Part shown: in pieces, positions 23,430-31,211 of the stretch | Numbering within the stretch: position 1 is the stretch's first letter | Layout: each line of letters begins with the position of its first letter | NCBI GenBank assembly: GCA_023481165.1 | Contig: JAMCWO010000094.1 | Span: 1 to 50,677, forward strand | DNA length: 50,677 bases | Reading direction: 5' to 3' | DNA from: Planctomycetota bacterium | GTDB lineage: Bacteria > Planctomycetota > Phycisphaerae > Sedimentisphaerales > Anaerobacaceae | Made by a program: the position numbers and the translations under genes | The notes under the pieces: model-generated | Seen by the model: only the letters and a program-made list of their open reading frames with translations | Told to the model about the DNA's origin: nothing | Databases searched by the model: none

Positions 23430-26078
23430 CTACCTGCGATCGATCGTGCTGGAAAGAATCGCGTTGAACAGCAGCGCGAACGTGCCGTGGGGCTGGCCGC
23501 GATGCTGGACGCGAAAACCCAGCAGGATGATCTTTCCCGCGCCATACCGCACTTCCACGACCGCCGGTTTGTCCGTGATGCACTCGGGCGATCGAATCCA
23601 GCCGCTCTCCAGCAGGACGGTGTCCGAGTAGCGCGCGATCACGTGGACGGGGAAGCGCGCCGCCGGATTGCGCGGGTCATCCTCCGCTCTTCTGGGTTTT
23701 TCGGTGACTTCAAAGGCTTGGGAGCGGGTGAAGTACCCGGACGCCCATTCCGGCATCCCGTAGCCCACGGGATGCGCGCGGTCGATCCAGACCCGCAGCA
23801 GCGACCCCGGGCAGTAGAACTCCTTCGCCTGCTTGTCCCGCAAGACGTTGCGCACCGGAATGTGGAACTTTTCTATCGGGAAATTGCAGGCCTCATCGAG
23901 GCAGACCAGCGTACCGCCCTCCGCGACGAAGTCTTGCAGGGCCACAATCCCCTCCGAGCCGATCCCGCCCACGTACTGCGGCTCGGTCGTATCCACGTTC
24001 CAGCCCTCCACCATTGCTCGGGAGGCCATCGAAGGCAGAACGAGGCAGTCGTAGCGTTCCCGCAGGTTGCCCGCCCGGATTTCCGCGTTGTGGACCGAAC
24101 CGTAGGAGAACTCGAAGTTGTCCAGGACGAACCGGGTCCACCCTTCATCGACATTGGCCGTCCACGACTGATAGAGACCCAGGCGCGGCCGGGAGATGTT
24201 CCGCAGGACCCGCTCCATTTCCCCCGGCTGGAGCCGGACGCCGGTAAGAAGGGACGAGATTCCGTTGAGAATCTTCGGCTGGGCCGCCTTGAGGCTGTTC
24301 CCATCCGCAATGAGCAGCGAGCCCGCCGGCACCTCGTCGCCGGCGGCGGCCTTCCACGGCAACGCGGACGTAATCAGGCGGAAAGGAATACCCGCCGCAA
24401 ACAGGCGGTTCATCAGCCGGTAGTTATCGTTGGGTCCCGCCCGCACGAGGTAGGCATTGGCCTCTTGGGCTTCCACAATTTTGCCCTGTGGCAGAGCGAC
24501 GACCTCCAGCTCCTTCGCCTGGCACTCGAACGGCCGATTGACACTGACGACGTGGACCCCCATTTGGAGAGGCAATGTCCATCCGGCGATGTCATAAGGT
24601 GCTTCCGGCGGCCCCTGCGGATAGATGGACCGATTCGGATATTCCTGCCGCTCCATCATGTCGTTGAGGTGGCTGCGGTAGGGCTGGCAGCAGTAGAGGA
24701 TGTAAGTCTGCGCGGGGTACTGGACTCCATCGGCGGTAAACGGCGCCTGGGCCTGGTGGACCTCGACGCCGGTCGCGTGGAGGACCTCCAGCATCTGCGC
24801 CGCGGCCCGCGGGTCGCGCTGCTGGGGCGGGACCAGCCACGCGCAGGGCGGCTCATTCTTGCCCCGTTCCATCGCATCACGGGCCTGCTGGATCACATTG
24901 CTCTTGAACATGTCGTGGTAGCGGGCCGCCAGCGTGAACAGGCTCATACAGGCGACCTTCTCGTACTCCACGATGTCCCGCAGCCGCCACCAGCCGCCGG
25001 GCCACGGATCGGGGAAGTTCGTCGCCACTTCGTAGTCCGGCAGCCCGCGTGTGCCGCCTTTGAGTTCGCCATTGCGCAGAAACACGGGCGAGGCGATCCC
25101 GACGCTCGCGGCCTCCGTGAGCAAGCCGGTCATGTTGTGCCGGTACGCCGTAGTGCGAAAGCCGCCCTCCCACCAGTTGTCGTACATGGCGCTATTGAGG
25201 ACTCCCTTCTTGCCCGCCCGCGTCAGCGCGGCCGCCATGTGCCCGCCGATGATCAGCATCATGCTGTCGTTCAAGGGATGAATGTTCGGATTCTTCGGGT
25301 CGAAGAACGGCGGCACGAAGAGCCGCGCCCCCGTGCTGCCCATCTGGTGGATATCGTATACGACGTCTGGCAGCCACTCCTTGTACATCACCTGCGTGAC
25401 CAGCCGGGTCTCCTGCAGATTGAGCATGAACCAGTCGCGGTTATTGTCGTGGCCGGCGTAGGTGTGGTACAGCCAGGGCATCCCCGCCCCCTCCCAGGGC
25501 TTACCCAGCGATCGCTCGTACCAATCGATGACCTTGTCGGTGCCATCCGGGTTAGCGCTGGGGATCAGCACGATGATGGTCCGCCGGAGAATCTCCATGA
25601 CCTCATCCGAGGTCTGCGTGGCCAAATCGTACAGCAGTTCCATCGCCATCTGACTGGAGGCGATCTCGCTGGAGTGCAGATTGCAGCTCACCAGGATCAC
25701 AACCTTCGCCGTGTCCACCAGGGACCGCTCCTGCTCCTTGTCCGCAATTCGGCGTGGGTCGGCGATCTTCTTCTGACAGGCCATCGCCTGCTCGATCTGT
25801 CCCGGCGTGGCCTCCTCGGTGATCTCCGCCAGGATCATGCGGCGGCCTTCGGTGGTCCGCCCGATGTCCCGCACGTGCACGCGGACGGAATTGTCCGCCA
25901 CGTGCCGGAAGTACGCGCAAATCTTCTCATAGCGGGCGAGCTTGTAGTCCGCGCCGACCTTGTGCCCGATCAGTTCCTCCGGCGGCCGCACCTGCGCTAC
26001 CGCCAAAGACTCGCCGTCCAACAGCGAAAGAGCGACAATTATCCACACGACGAAGAACGGCGTACCGCGATGCTTCAT
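23430..26078 (-). CDS. Secreted M14-family zinc carboxypeptidase
   Basis: An 882-residue protein with signal peptide (FFVVWIIVALSLLDGESLAVA). The metallocarboxypeptidase domain has zinc ligands His135 and Glu138 in CNLHSSEIA, His244 in YDIHQMGSTG, substrate Arg215 in NNRDWF, and the catalytic Glu322 in GLLTEAAS. A large C-terminal part (~450-880) resembles a class-I glutamine-amidotransferase-like beta/alpha domain (GWNVDTTEPQYVGGIG, LQDFVAEGGTLVCLDEACNF) that does not keep a catalytic nucleophile. Members cleave C-terminal residues of peptides. ATG 26078 has GAGGGGAG 5 nt upstream. It ends the operon running from 27901. Confidence 0.88.
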   Translation of the reverse strand: MKHRGTPFFVVWIIVALSLLDGESLAVAQVRPPEELIGHKVGADYKLARYEKICAYFRHVADNSVRVHVRDIGRTTEGRRMILAEITEEATPGQIEQAMACQKKIADPRRIADKEQERSLVDTAKVVILVSCNLHSSEIASSQMAMELLYDLATQTSDEVMEILRRTIIVLIPSANPDGTDKVIDWYERSLGKPWEGAGMPWLYHTYAGHDNNRDWFMLNLQETRLVTQVMYKEWLPDVVYDIHQMGSTGARLFVPPFFDPKNPNIHPLNDSMMLIIGGHMAAALTRAGKKGVLNSAMYDNWWEGGFRTTAYRHNMTGLLTEAASVGIASPVFLRNGELKGGTRGLPDYEVATNFPDPWPGGWWRLRDIVEYEKVACMSLFTLAARYHDMFKSNVIQQARDAMERGKNEPPCAWLVPPQQRDPRAAAQMLEVLHATGVEVHQAQAPFTADGVQYPAQTYILYCCQPYRSHLNDMMERQEYPNRSIYPQGPPEAPYDIAGWTLPLQMGVHVVSVNRPFECQAKELEVVALPQGKIVEAQEANAYLVRAGPNDNYRLMNRLFAAGIPFRLITSALPWKAAAGDEVPAGSLLIADGNSLKAAQPKILNGISSLLTGVRLQPGEMERVLRNISRPRLGLYQSWTANVDEGWTRFVLDNFEFSYGSVHNAEIRAGNLRERYDCLVLPSMASRAMVEGWNVDTTEPQYVGGIGSEGIVALQDFVAEGGTLVCLDEACNFPIEKFHIPVRNVLRDKQAKEFYCPGSLLRVWIDRAHPVGYGMPEWASGYFTRSQAFEVTEKPRRAEDDPRNPAARFPVHVIARYSDTVLLESGWIRSPECITDKPAVVEVRYGAGKIILLGFRVQHRGQPHGTFALLFNAILSSTIDRR

Positions 26079-26104
26079 GTTGACTCCCCTCGCCTTCGTC
26101 CCAC

Positions 26105-26296
26105 TCAGTCTTTCCGGCTGCGTGGCAAAGCCAGAGCAATCATCGACGATCCCAGAACAATGGCACTGCACAACAAGTATGTCTGAAAAGCAGTCGGGTG
26201 ATCGCCCGCGCCGCGGGCGGCCAGACAGAACAAGGAGAACGCCGCTCCGGCAATCGCCACCCACATCAACGTAACGAACAACTTCCTCTCATCCAT
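26105..26296 (-). CDS. Small two-helix membrane protein
   Basis: A 63-residue protein beginning MDERKLFVTLMWVAIAG, with two hydrophobic stretches (LFVTLMWVAIAGAAFSLFCL and YLLCSAIVLGSSMIALAL) and a basic tail, predicted to form a hairpin in the membrane. AAGGA lies ~7 nt before the ATG. It sits 26 bp before the carboxypeptidase start and 39 bp after the isomerase-like gene, on the same strand, so all three are probably co-transcribed. No family recognised. Confidence 0.6.
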   Translation of the reverse strand: MDERKLFVTLMWVAIAGAAFSLFCLAARGAGDHPTAFQTYLLCSAIVLGSSMIALALPRSRKD

Positions 26297-26335
26297 CGGA
26301 ATTTCCTTGCCGCTGCCACCCGAACCGTTCGTTGC

Positions 26336-27901
26336 TTACGCTTCTTCCACTACTTTGTAGCCCAGAGCATCCGCCAGGGCGAACACCGGCTCTTTCAGAT
26401 CGCCATAGCAGGTGACGCGGTGCCAGCCCCACTGGTCCCAGAGCGTAAAGAGCTTCTCGATATCGCCGACCGGTTCAGCGGCGAGCTTGGTCCGGCAGGC
26501 CCGGTCATCCGGGTCGTTGGCGACCGCCTTGCCCCGATGGAAGAGAACCTCTTTGCGGCCCTGCTCGAATTCGACCGTCGTCGTCATATAGCCCAGCGGC
26601 AAAACCGACCGCAGAGACGCGCCCTGGCGGTCCTCGGAGTGTGTCATGATCGCGAACGGGTTCGTTGGTCCCTGCGGTCCGAAGACCTTGTTCGAAGCAA
26701 CGCAATGGGCATAGATGATCTGCCGCTTGGTCGTATCGATGACGGGATCGGAAATATAGCCGGGCCGGCCCTGGGTCAACGTGGTCAGCGCGACCATCGT
26801 GGCCGTCGAGCGGACATCGCACTCGCAGGCGCCGATCAGACCTTCATTGCACAACTCGTGGAAACCCAGGCACGGATAGGCGTGGATGTGCCCGCCGTAG
26901 AAGCCGCCCAGGCAGTTGATCGTGATGGCGTTGGCCCCGTGCTTCTTCAGGACGGCTTTCATGCCGAGGTACATCGCCGCCGAAGTGTCCAGCGTCTCCT
27001 GGGAGACGCCGATCACCGTGGCGGCATTCTTGCGCCAGCGATTCGCCACCGCGCGGGACTCGTCCTTATCCGCCGCCTTCCACGCTTCGTTGACCTCGAC
27101 AAACGACATGTGCTCAACGGGAATCCCCATCAACGTACTGGTCGGCCCGGCCTCGGTGGTAACCGCCAGGATCTTCGACTGCTTCATCCGGGCGAGGCAC
27201 TCCTGTGTCGAGAGGACTTTGACCGGATCGGGCTTGCAGTTGAGGTCGCCGGTCTGGGGCGTGTTCTTCACCCGCACCTGCGCGGTGGCCGCGACGAAGT
27301 CCGCCGCCGAGCCCCCCTTCTGAACCCGCGCGAAACATTGGACCGCCTCCACCAGGTCTTCCAACCGCGAGGAAGCCACGAATCCCACGTTTGGGGCCTT
27401 CTTGCGGATGAAGTCCGCCATGTAGACCAGGAACCCGCCACTGCCGCCGTACTGGAAATCGGCGTACAAGACCGGCTTACCCGAAGTTGCGATTGTCTGC
27501 ACGACGCGGTTCCACGCATTCATCTGATAGACGAGGTAGCCGCCGCTGTTGGCGGATTTGTCCTCATCAAGAATCTTCTGAGCCTGCTCCGGTCCGGCAG
27601 CCAGCGAGGAGACGAACTCGAAATTGGGGCACTGTTGGGCCAGACCCATGTTGATCCGCTCCATCACGGGCCGAAAGTCAAAACCCTTGTTCGGCCAATC
27701 CGGACCGGGCTGCTGTGCGGCGTGCAGCGCGTAGATGACCCGGATCTTCATCTTGCCGCCCGCGGCGCCGGTCGCCCACGATTCGCCCGGACTGACCAAC
27801 AATCCCGCCGTCCCCGCGCACGCGGCACAGCCCGCCGCCAGAAAGCGCCGGCGATTCATCCGGCAGCACGCACACCCCGAAACCACTCCACGGTTCTTCA
27901 T
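26336..27901 (-). CDS. Fucose/arabinose isomerase-fold protein with TAT-like leader
   Basis: A 521-residue protein. The leader contains RRRFLAAGCAACAGTAGLL, a probable TAT signal with Cys-rich flanks. The body resembles L-fucose/L-arabinose isomerase-like proteins used for sugar metabolism (LAGPEQAQKILDEDK, GGFYGGHIHAYPCLGFHELC, VIDTTKRQIIYAHCVASN). Where active isomerases have paired acidic metal ligands I see only scattered Asp/Glu/His (DFQYGG; ECDVRST), so catalysis is uncertain. ATG 27901 is chosen because GGGAG is 7 nt upstream. Likely exported, a sugar-binding or isomerase role. Confidence 0.65.
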   Translation of the reverse strand: MKNRGVVSGCACCRMNRRRFLAAGCAACAGTAGLLVSPGESWATGAAGGKMKIRVIYALHAAQQPGPDWPNKGFDFRPVMERINMGLAQQCPNFEFVSSLAAGPEQAQKILDEDKSANSGGYLVYQMNAWNRVVQTIATSGKPVLYADFQYGGSGGFLVYMADFIRKKAPNVGFVASSRLEDLVEAVQCFARVQKGGSAADFVAATAQVRVKNTPQTGDLNCKPDPVKVLSTQECLARMKQSKILAVTTEAGPTSTLMGIPVEHMSFVEVNEAWKAADKDESRAVANRWRKNAATVIGVSQETLDTSAAMYLGMKAVLKKHGANAITINCLGGFYGGHIHAYPCLGFHELCNEGLIGACECDVRSTATMVALTTLTQGRPGYISDPVIDTTKRQIIYAHCVASNKVFGPQGPTNPFAIMTHSEDRQGASLRSVLPLGYMTTTVEFEQGRKEVLFHRGKAVANDPDDRACRTKLAAEPVGDIEKLFTLWDQWGWHRVTCYGDLKEPVFALADALGYKVVEEA

Positions 27902-27930
27902 AGCCATTCTCCCATCAAGCACATCATTTC

Positions 27931-28125
27931 TCAGTCGACGAGTATCAGCCCGTAATTATTCGGACATTGTCGCTTCGTTCGCACCACTTCAAGCGGCAGG
28001 CCGGTCTTCCGGACGGTCGTGAACACGTCGATACCGCAGGCCTCCATCGCCGGCCGGGCTTGCTCGGCATGCCGGCATCCGCCCACCTGCAAGGCACAGC
28101 GTTCGCAGAGGTAGCACGGCCCAGC
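27931..28125 (-). pseudogene. C-terminal fragment of a DUF2284 putative metal-binding protein
   Basis: The minus strand reads GPCYLCERCAL, then CRHAEQARPAMEACGIDV, then RTKRQCPNNYGLILVD and a stop. This is the Cys-rich C-terminus of DUF2284 proteins (their iron-sulfur or metal site). A stop sits three codons upstream of GPC, and no N-terminal part is found in the other frames, so only about 60 of ~190 residues remain. It lies 30 bp before the isomerase-fold gene. The rest of 28126-28374 shows no gene. Confidence 0.75.
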
Positions 28126-28374
28126 GCCTCATCCGAGAGGTCCGTCTGCGCCTGCGGACTTTCGCGTCTACGACTCACACGACACCCCAGCAAAGGGACG
28201 ATGGGGGATGGCCACCTGCCGTCCCCCGGTGTTTATACCCCGTCTCCATGCCCGCGGCAAGACTTTCGCCCCCGCACGCACCGGGCGCAGACAACGGGCT
28301 ACGGAAGAGATCCGCAGCCCGATAACAATGCCCCAATCCAGCGTGAAACAAGCGTCCGCACCTCAGACTCCTGT

Positions 28375-28917
28375 CTACTGTCTTCGGGTCACGCCCTCAT
28401 GCGCGATGGTGACTTCTTCGGTGACCATATTGGTATCGCCCTTCGTGCCGATCGTCAGATCGATGGGCCAGGCATTGGCCAATTCCCAGACGGCCACCGG
28501 TTTGCCCTCCGGACTCATCATCGTGATAGTGCACTTCTGTCGGGCACCCGCGACTTTGCCCACCACGACTTCTTGACGCCAAGCCCAGAGCTTCATGTCA
28601 CCGGTCAGCCCGCGGGAGAGGGTGATGTCGTGCAAATGCAGCCGGCCAGGAACCTTGGCGACGATGGCCTGCCCTGTTTTGTCCGTCATTTTATTCTCGA
28701 CCGTCTCATTGTTCGAGCCGATCCCGGAACAGGTATTGAACCTGCCACCCCAGCGGCCCTCCACCTCGACCTGGAATATGGCCCCGACCAGTGGCTCCCG
28801 CTGCATCATCCTGGCCTGTGCCATCGAGCCCCAGGAACCGAGATAACAGACCGACAGAATTGCGGCCAAGAGACCACCGCAGACCAGTTTGACCAGCCAG
28901 GAATACCGATTGTTCAT
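28375..28917 (-). CDS. Phage tail-tube (gp19-like) protein with N-terminal signal or anchor
   Basis: A 180-residue protein. Residues ~43-180 match the T4 gp19-like tail-tube family used in phage tails and contractile injection systems (GAIFQVEVEGRW, FNTCSGIGSNNETVENKMTD, ITLSRGLTGDMKLWAWRQ, GKPVAVWELANAWPIDLTIG, EEVTIAHEGVTRR). Unlike normal tube proteins it begins with a hydrophobic membrane-targeting segment (WLVKLVCGGLLAAILSVCYL) then a Gln/Met linker, suggesting export or membrane tethering. No sheath, baseplate, spike or ATPase gene is adjacent. AAGGG lies 7 nt before the ATG. Family assignment is strong; the function of a lone, secreted-looking tube protein is unknown. Confidence 0.85.
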   Translation of the reverse strand: MNNRYSWLVKLVCGGLLAAILSVCYLGSWGSMAQARMMQREPLVGAIFQVEVEGRWGGRFNTCSGIGSNNETVENKMTDKTGQAIVAKVPGRLHLHDITLSRGLTGDMKLWAWRQEVVVGKVAGARQKCTITMMSPEGKPVAVWELANAWPIDLTIGTKGDTNMVTEEVTIAHEGVTRRQ

Positions 28918-28983
28918 GACACTACCCTTTCAGAAAAGACTGTTTCCGCGAGGACCACGTACCTGTCCCCACAAAGATGCCGC

Positions 28984-29013
28984 AGTATACCTCTGGGCAT
29001 GCTCCAGTATCAA
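28984..29013 (-). promoter_or_regulatory. Promoter of the tail-tube-like gene
   Basis: Reading the minus strand: TTGATA (29013-29008), 18-nt spacer, TATACT (28989-28984). The implied leader is ~60 nt. Confidence 0.55.
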
Positions 29014-29065
29014 CTGCTTATGGAGGAATGCTCTGTGCTTCGTCCGATCCGCCCGAAGCGCGGCT

Positions 29066-30358
29066 CTAATTGACAATGGCTTGGTGGGCGAGGGCCTCGA
29101 ATTTGTCGTTCAGCGTGGCCTTGCCCGAGGGGTACAACTGAACCATGCAGACGCCGAGCAGCTTCTCGGCGGGGTCAATAAAGAAGGTCGTGTACCAGAA
29201 GCCGCCCCAGCGGTAGGCGCCGACGCTGGTCAATTCGCCGGCTTCGCGCAAACTGCGCGTGACGCCGAAGCCCAGGCCGAAGCCGGAGCCGGGACTCAGC
29301 GCGCCGACGTGGTCGACGGTCATCAATTCAACGGTCTTGCGGCTGAGCAGCCGGACGCCATCCAACGCGCCGCCGTTGAGCAGCATCTGGCAGAACCGCG
29401 CGTAGTCCGAGACCGTCGAGCACAGCCCGCCACCGCCGGAGAAGTAGCGTTTGGGTCCTTCATAGGGATAGGTCACACAAACCCGCATGGCTCCTTCCCC
29501 GAGGACGCCGTCCCCCAGCCGTTTCAAAGCTCCGCTCTCATCCGGGCCGTAGATGGCCGCGAGCCGGGACACTTTGCCGTTCGGAAGATAGAAGCTCGTG
29601 TCGTTCATCCGCAGCGGCTCGAAGATGCGTGTCCGCAGGAACTCGTCGAAGGACATGCCGGAGACGACCTCGACCAGCCGCCCGAGGACATCGACCGACA
29701 AACTATAGGTGAACGCCTCGCCCGGCTGGTGCACCAGGGGTATCTGGGCGAGCTTCCTGATACCGTCGGCCAACGTATCCTCCGTTTGGATCAGGCCGTG
29801 AGTGATCCCGGCCTGGGCGTACTTGGCCCCGACGCGCGGGTCCCAGTGATAGGTCAGGCCGGAGGTATGGGTCAGCAGGTTACGGATCGTGATCTCGCGC
29901 TTGGCGGGCACGACCTGCTCTGTCGCTTTGCCGCCGGCTGCATCGGAGGCGAGGACCTTCATATCTTTGAATTCCGGGAGATACTTCGAGACCGGATCGC
30001 TGAGCCGAAACCATCCTTCCTCATACAGCATCATCACGGCGACGCTGGTAATGGGCTTGCTCATGGACGCAATCCGAAAGATCGCATCCGGCTTCATGGG
30101 GACGTTCCGTTCCCGGTCCTGCAGGCCCACGCTCTTGAGGTAGGCCACCTTGCCGTCGCGGGCTACCAGCGCCACCGCCCCCGCCAACAGCCCGTTATCC
30201 ACGTGCTCCCGCATCAGCATACCGATGCGTTCCAGGCGCTGCTGGGACAAGCCTACGGATCGGGGCGGCGCCGACGGCAGCCCCTGTCCGGACGCGACCG
30301 GAGCCAGCACGATCCAGATCGACAAAACGCACAGGACCAGATTCGTTCTCCTTGTCAT
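29066..30358 (-). CDS. Secreted class-C beta-lactamase-fold serine hydrolase
   Basis: A 430-residue protein with signal peptide (NLVLCVLSIWIVLAPVASG). The beta-lactamase/penicillin-binding-protein fold has the nucleophile box S-M-S-K (FRIASMSKPITS), then YSLS in the YxN position, and LLTHTSGLTYHWD. The KTG-type third motif is not clear near the end (GAYRWGGFWY). It lacks features specific to antibiotic resistance, so esterase or D-Ala-D-Ala peptidase activity is as likely as beta-lactamase. ATG 30358 is taken with GGGAG 10 nt before; the first in-frame codon upstream would break the signal peptide. Confidence 0.85.
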   Translation of the reverse strand: MTRRTNLVLCVLSIWIVLAPVASGQGLPSAPPRSVGLSQQRLERIGMLMREHVDNGLLAGAVALVARDGKVAYLKSVGLQDRERNVPMKPDAIFRIASMSKPITSVAVMMLYEEGWFRLSDPVSKYLPEFKDMKVLASDAAGGKATEQVVPAKREITIRNLLTHTSGLTYHWDPRVGAKYAQAGITHGLIQTEDTLADGIRKLAQIPLVHQPGEAFTYSLSVDVLGRLVEVVSGMSFDEFLRTRIFEPLRMNDTSFYLPNGKVSRLAAIYGPDESGALKRLGDGVLGEGAMRVCVTYPYEGPKRYFSGGGGLCSTVSDYARFCQMLLNGGALDGVRLLSRKTVELMTVDHVGALSPGSGFGLGFGVTRSLREAGELTSVGAYRWGGFWYTTFFIDPAEKLLGVCMVQLYPSGKATLNDKFEALAHQAIVN

Positions 30359-30599
30359 AGCACCATGTCTCCCTGAAAGATGTCGCTTATCGGTCACGGC
30401 ATTGGGGTGAGCCCACCTGCCGCGGGCATCCTACCTTCAGCTTGAGCCACACACGGGCCGCCCAAGCATCGGGATCGTAAACCGCGAACAGCCAATCGTC
30501 AATCTCCCCTGGCAGGAATTGACGGCCTCCGGCCTACTGCGTACCATTGACCGGCGCGGAGTGGATGTGAAGGATGGACATCAGAAGGAAGGTGAACAA

Positions 30600-31193
30600 G
30601 TGACTGATCGTGGTCCACGAAACACCGAGATCGTGCTGACGCTGCCTCCGTGGCTTCGTGCGCTCGCGCTGCAGGAGAGACGTGTCTTCCAATCCGCCGA
30701 GTTCCGAATGCGGTTCGCGATCGAACTGGCGCGGCAGAACGTCGAGCAGCACACCGGGGGACCTTTCGGCGCCGCCGTGTTCGAGGCCGACAGCGGCCGA
30801 CTGGTAAGCGTCGGCGTCAATCTGGTGGAGGCGTCGAATTGCTCGATGGCTCACGCGGAGATGATCGCGATTGCCCTGGCACAACAGGCGGTGGGATATT
30901 ACGACCTCGGCGCCGCCGGCGTGTATGAGTTGGCCACGAGCACCGAGCCTTGCGCGATGTGTCTCGGCGCCATCCCCTGGTCCGGTGTGCGACGCGTCGT
31001 GTGTGCCGCTCACGGCAAGGATGCCGCCGCTATCGGATTCGACGAAGGGGCCAAGCCCGCCGACTGGACCGGGGAACTACAGAAACGCGGGATCGAAGTG
31101 GTCCGGGACGTCCTGGGGGACGAGGCCCGGGCTGTCCTGCAACAATACGCCAAATCCGGCGGACTCATCTACAACCCCGGCCGGGGATCGTAA
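30600..31193 (+). CDS. Cytidine/deoxycytidylate-deaminase-superfamily nucleoside deaminase
   Basis: A 197-residue protein with the zinc sites of the cytidine-deaminase fold: HAE (SMAHAEMIAI; Glu is the proton shuttle) and PCxxC (TEPCAMCLGAIPWSGVRRVV). The spacing and TEPCAMCLGAI match the guanine deaminase/tRNA adenosine deaminase branch. It could act on guanine, cytosine or A34 of tRNA. GTG 30600 is chosen with GAAGGA upstream; no ATG gives a sensible N-terminus. It diverges from the hydrolase gene; a 241-bp spacer lies between. Confidence 0.82.
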   Translation: MTDRGPRNTEIVLTLPPWLRALALQERRVFQSAEFRMRFAIELARQNVEQHTGGPFGAAVFEADSGRLVSVGVNLVEASNCSMAHAEMIAIALAQQAVGYYDLGAAGVYELATSTEPCAMCLGAIPWSGVRRVVCAAHGKDAAAIGFDEGAKPADWTGELQKRGIEVVRDVLGDEARAVLQQYAKSGGLIYNPGRGS

Positions 31194-31211
31194 GCAGCCG
31201 GCAACCGGCGG

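Noticed and set aside
23487-26186. An 899-codon open frame on the plus strand opposite the carboxypeptidase
   Set aside because: It lies wholly antisense to a gene with clear zinc motifs and signal peptide, has no recognisable domain, and is rich in Arg/Pro/His/Val as expected from a GC-rich shadow.
26198-27955. A 585-codon plus-strand frame opposite the isomerase-fold gene
   Set aside because: Antisense shadow without any domain; the minus-strand gene has a leader and ribosome site.
27967-29073. A 368-codon plus-strand frame covering the tail-tube gene
   Set aside because: Antisense to the gp19-like and DUF2284-like matches; no domain and no ribosome site.
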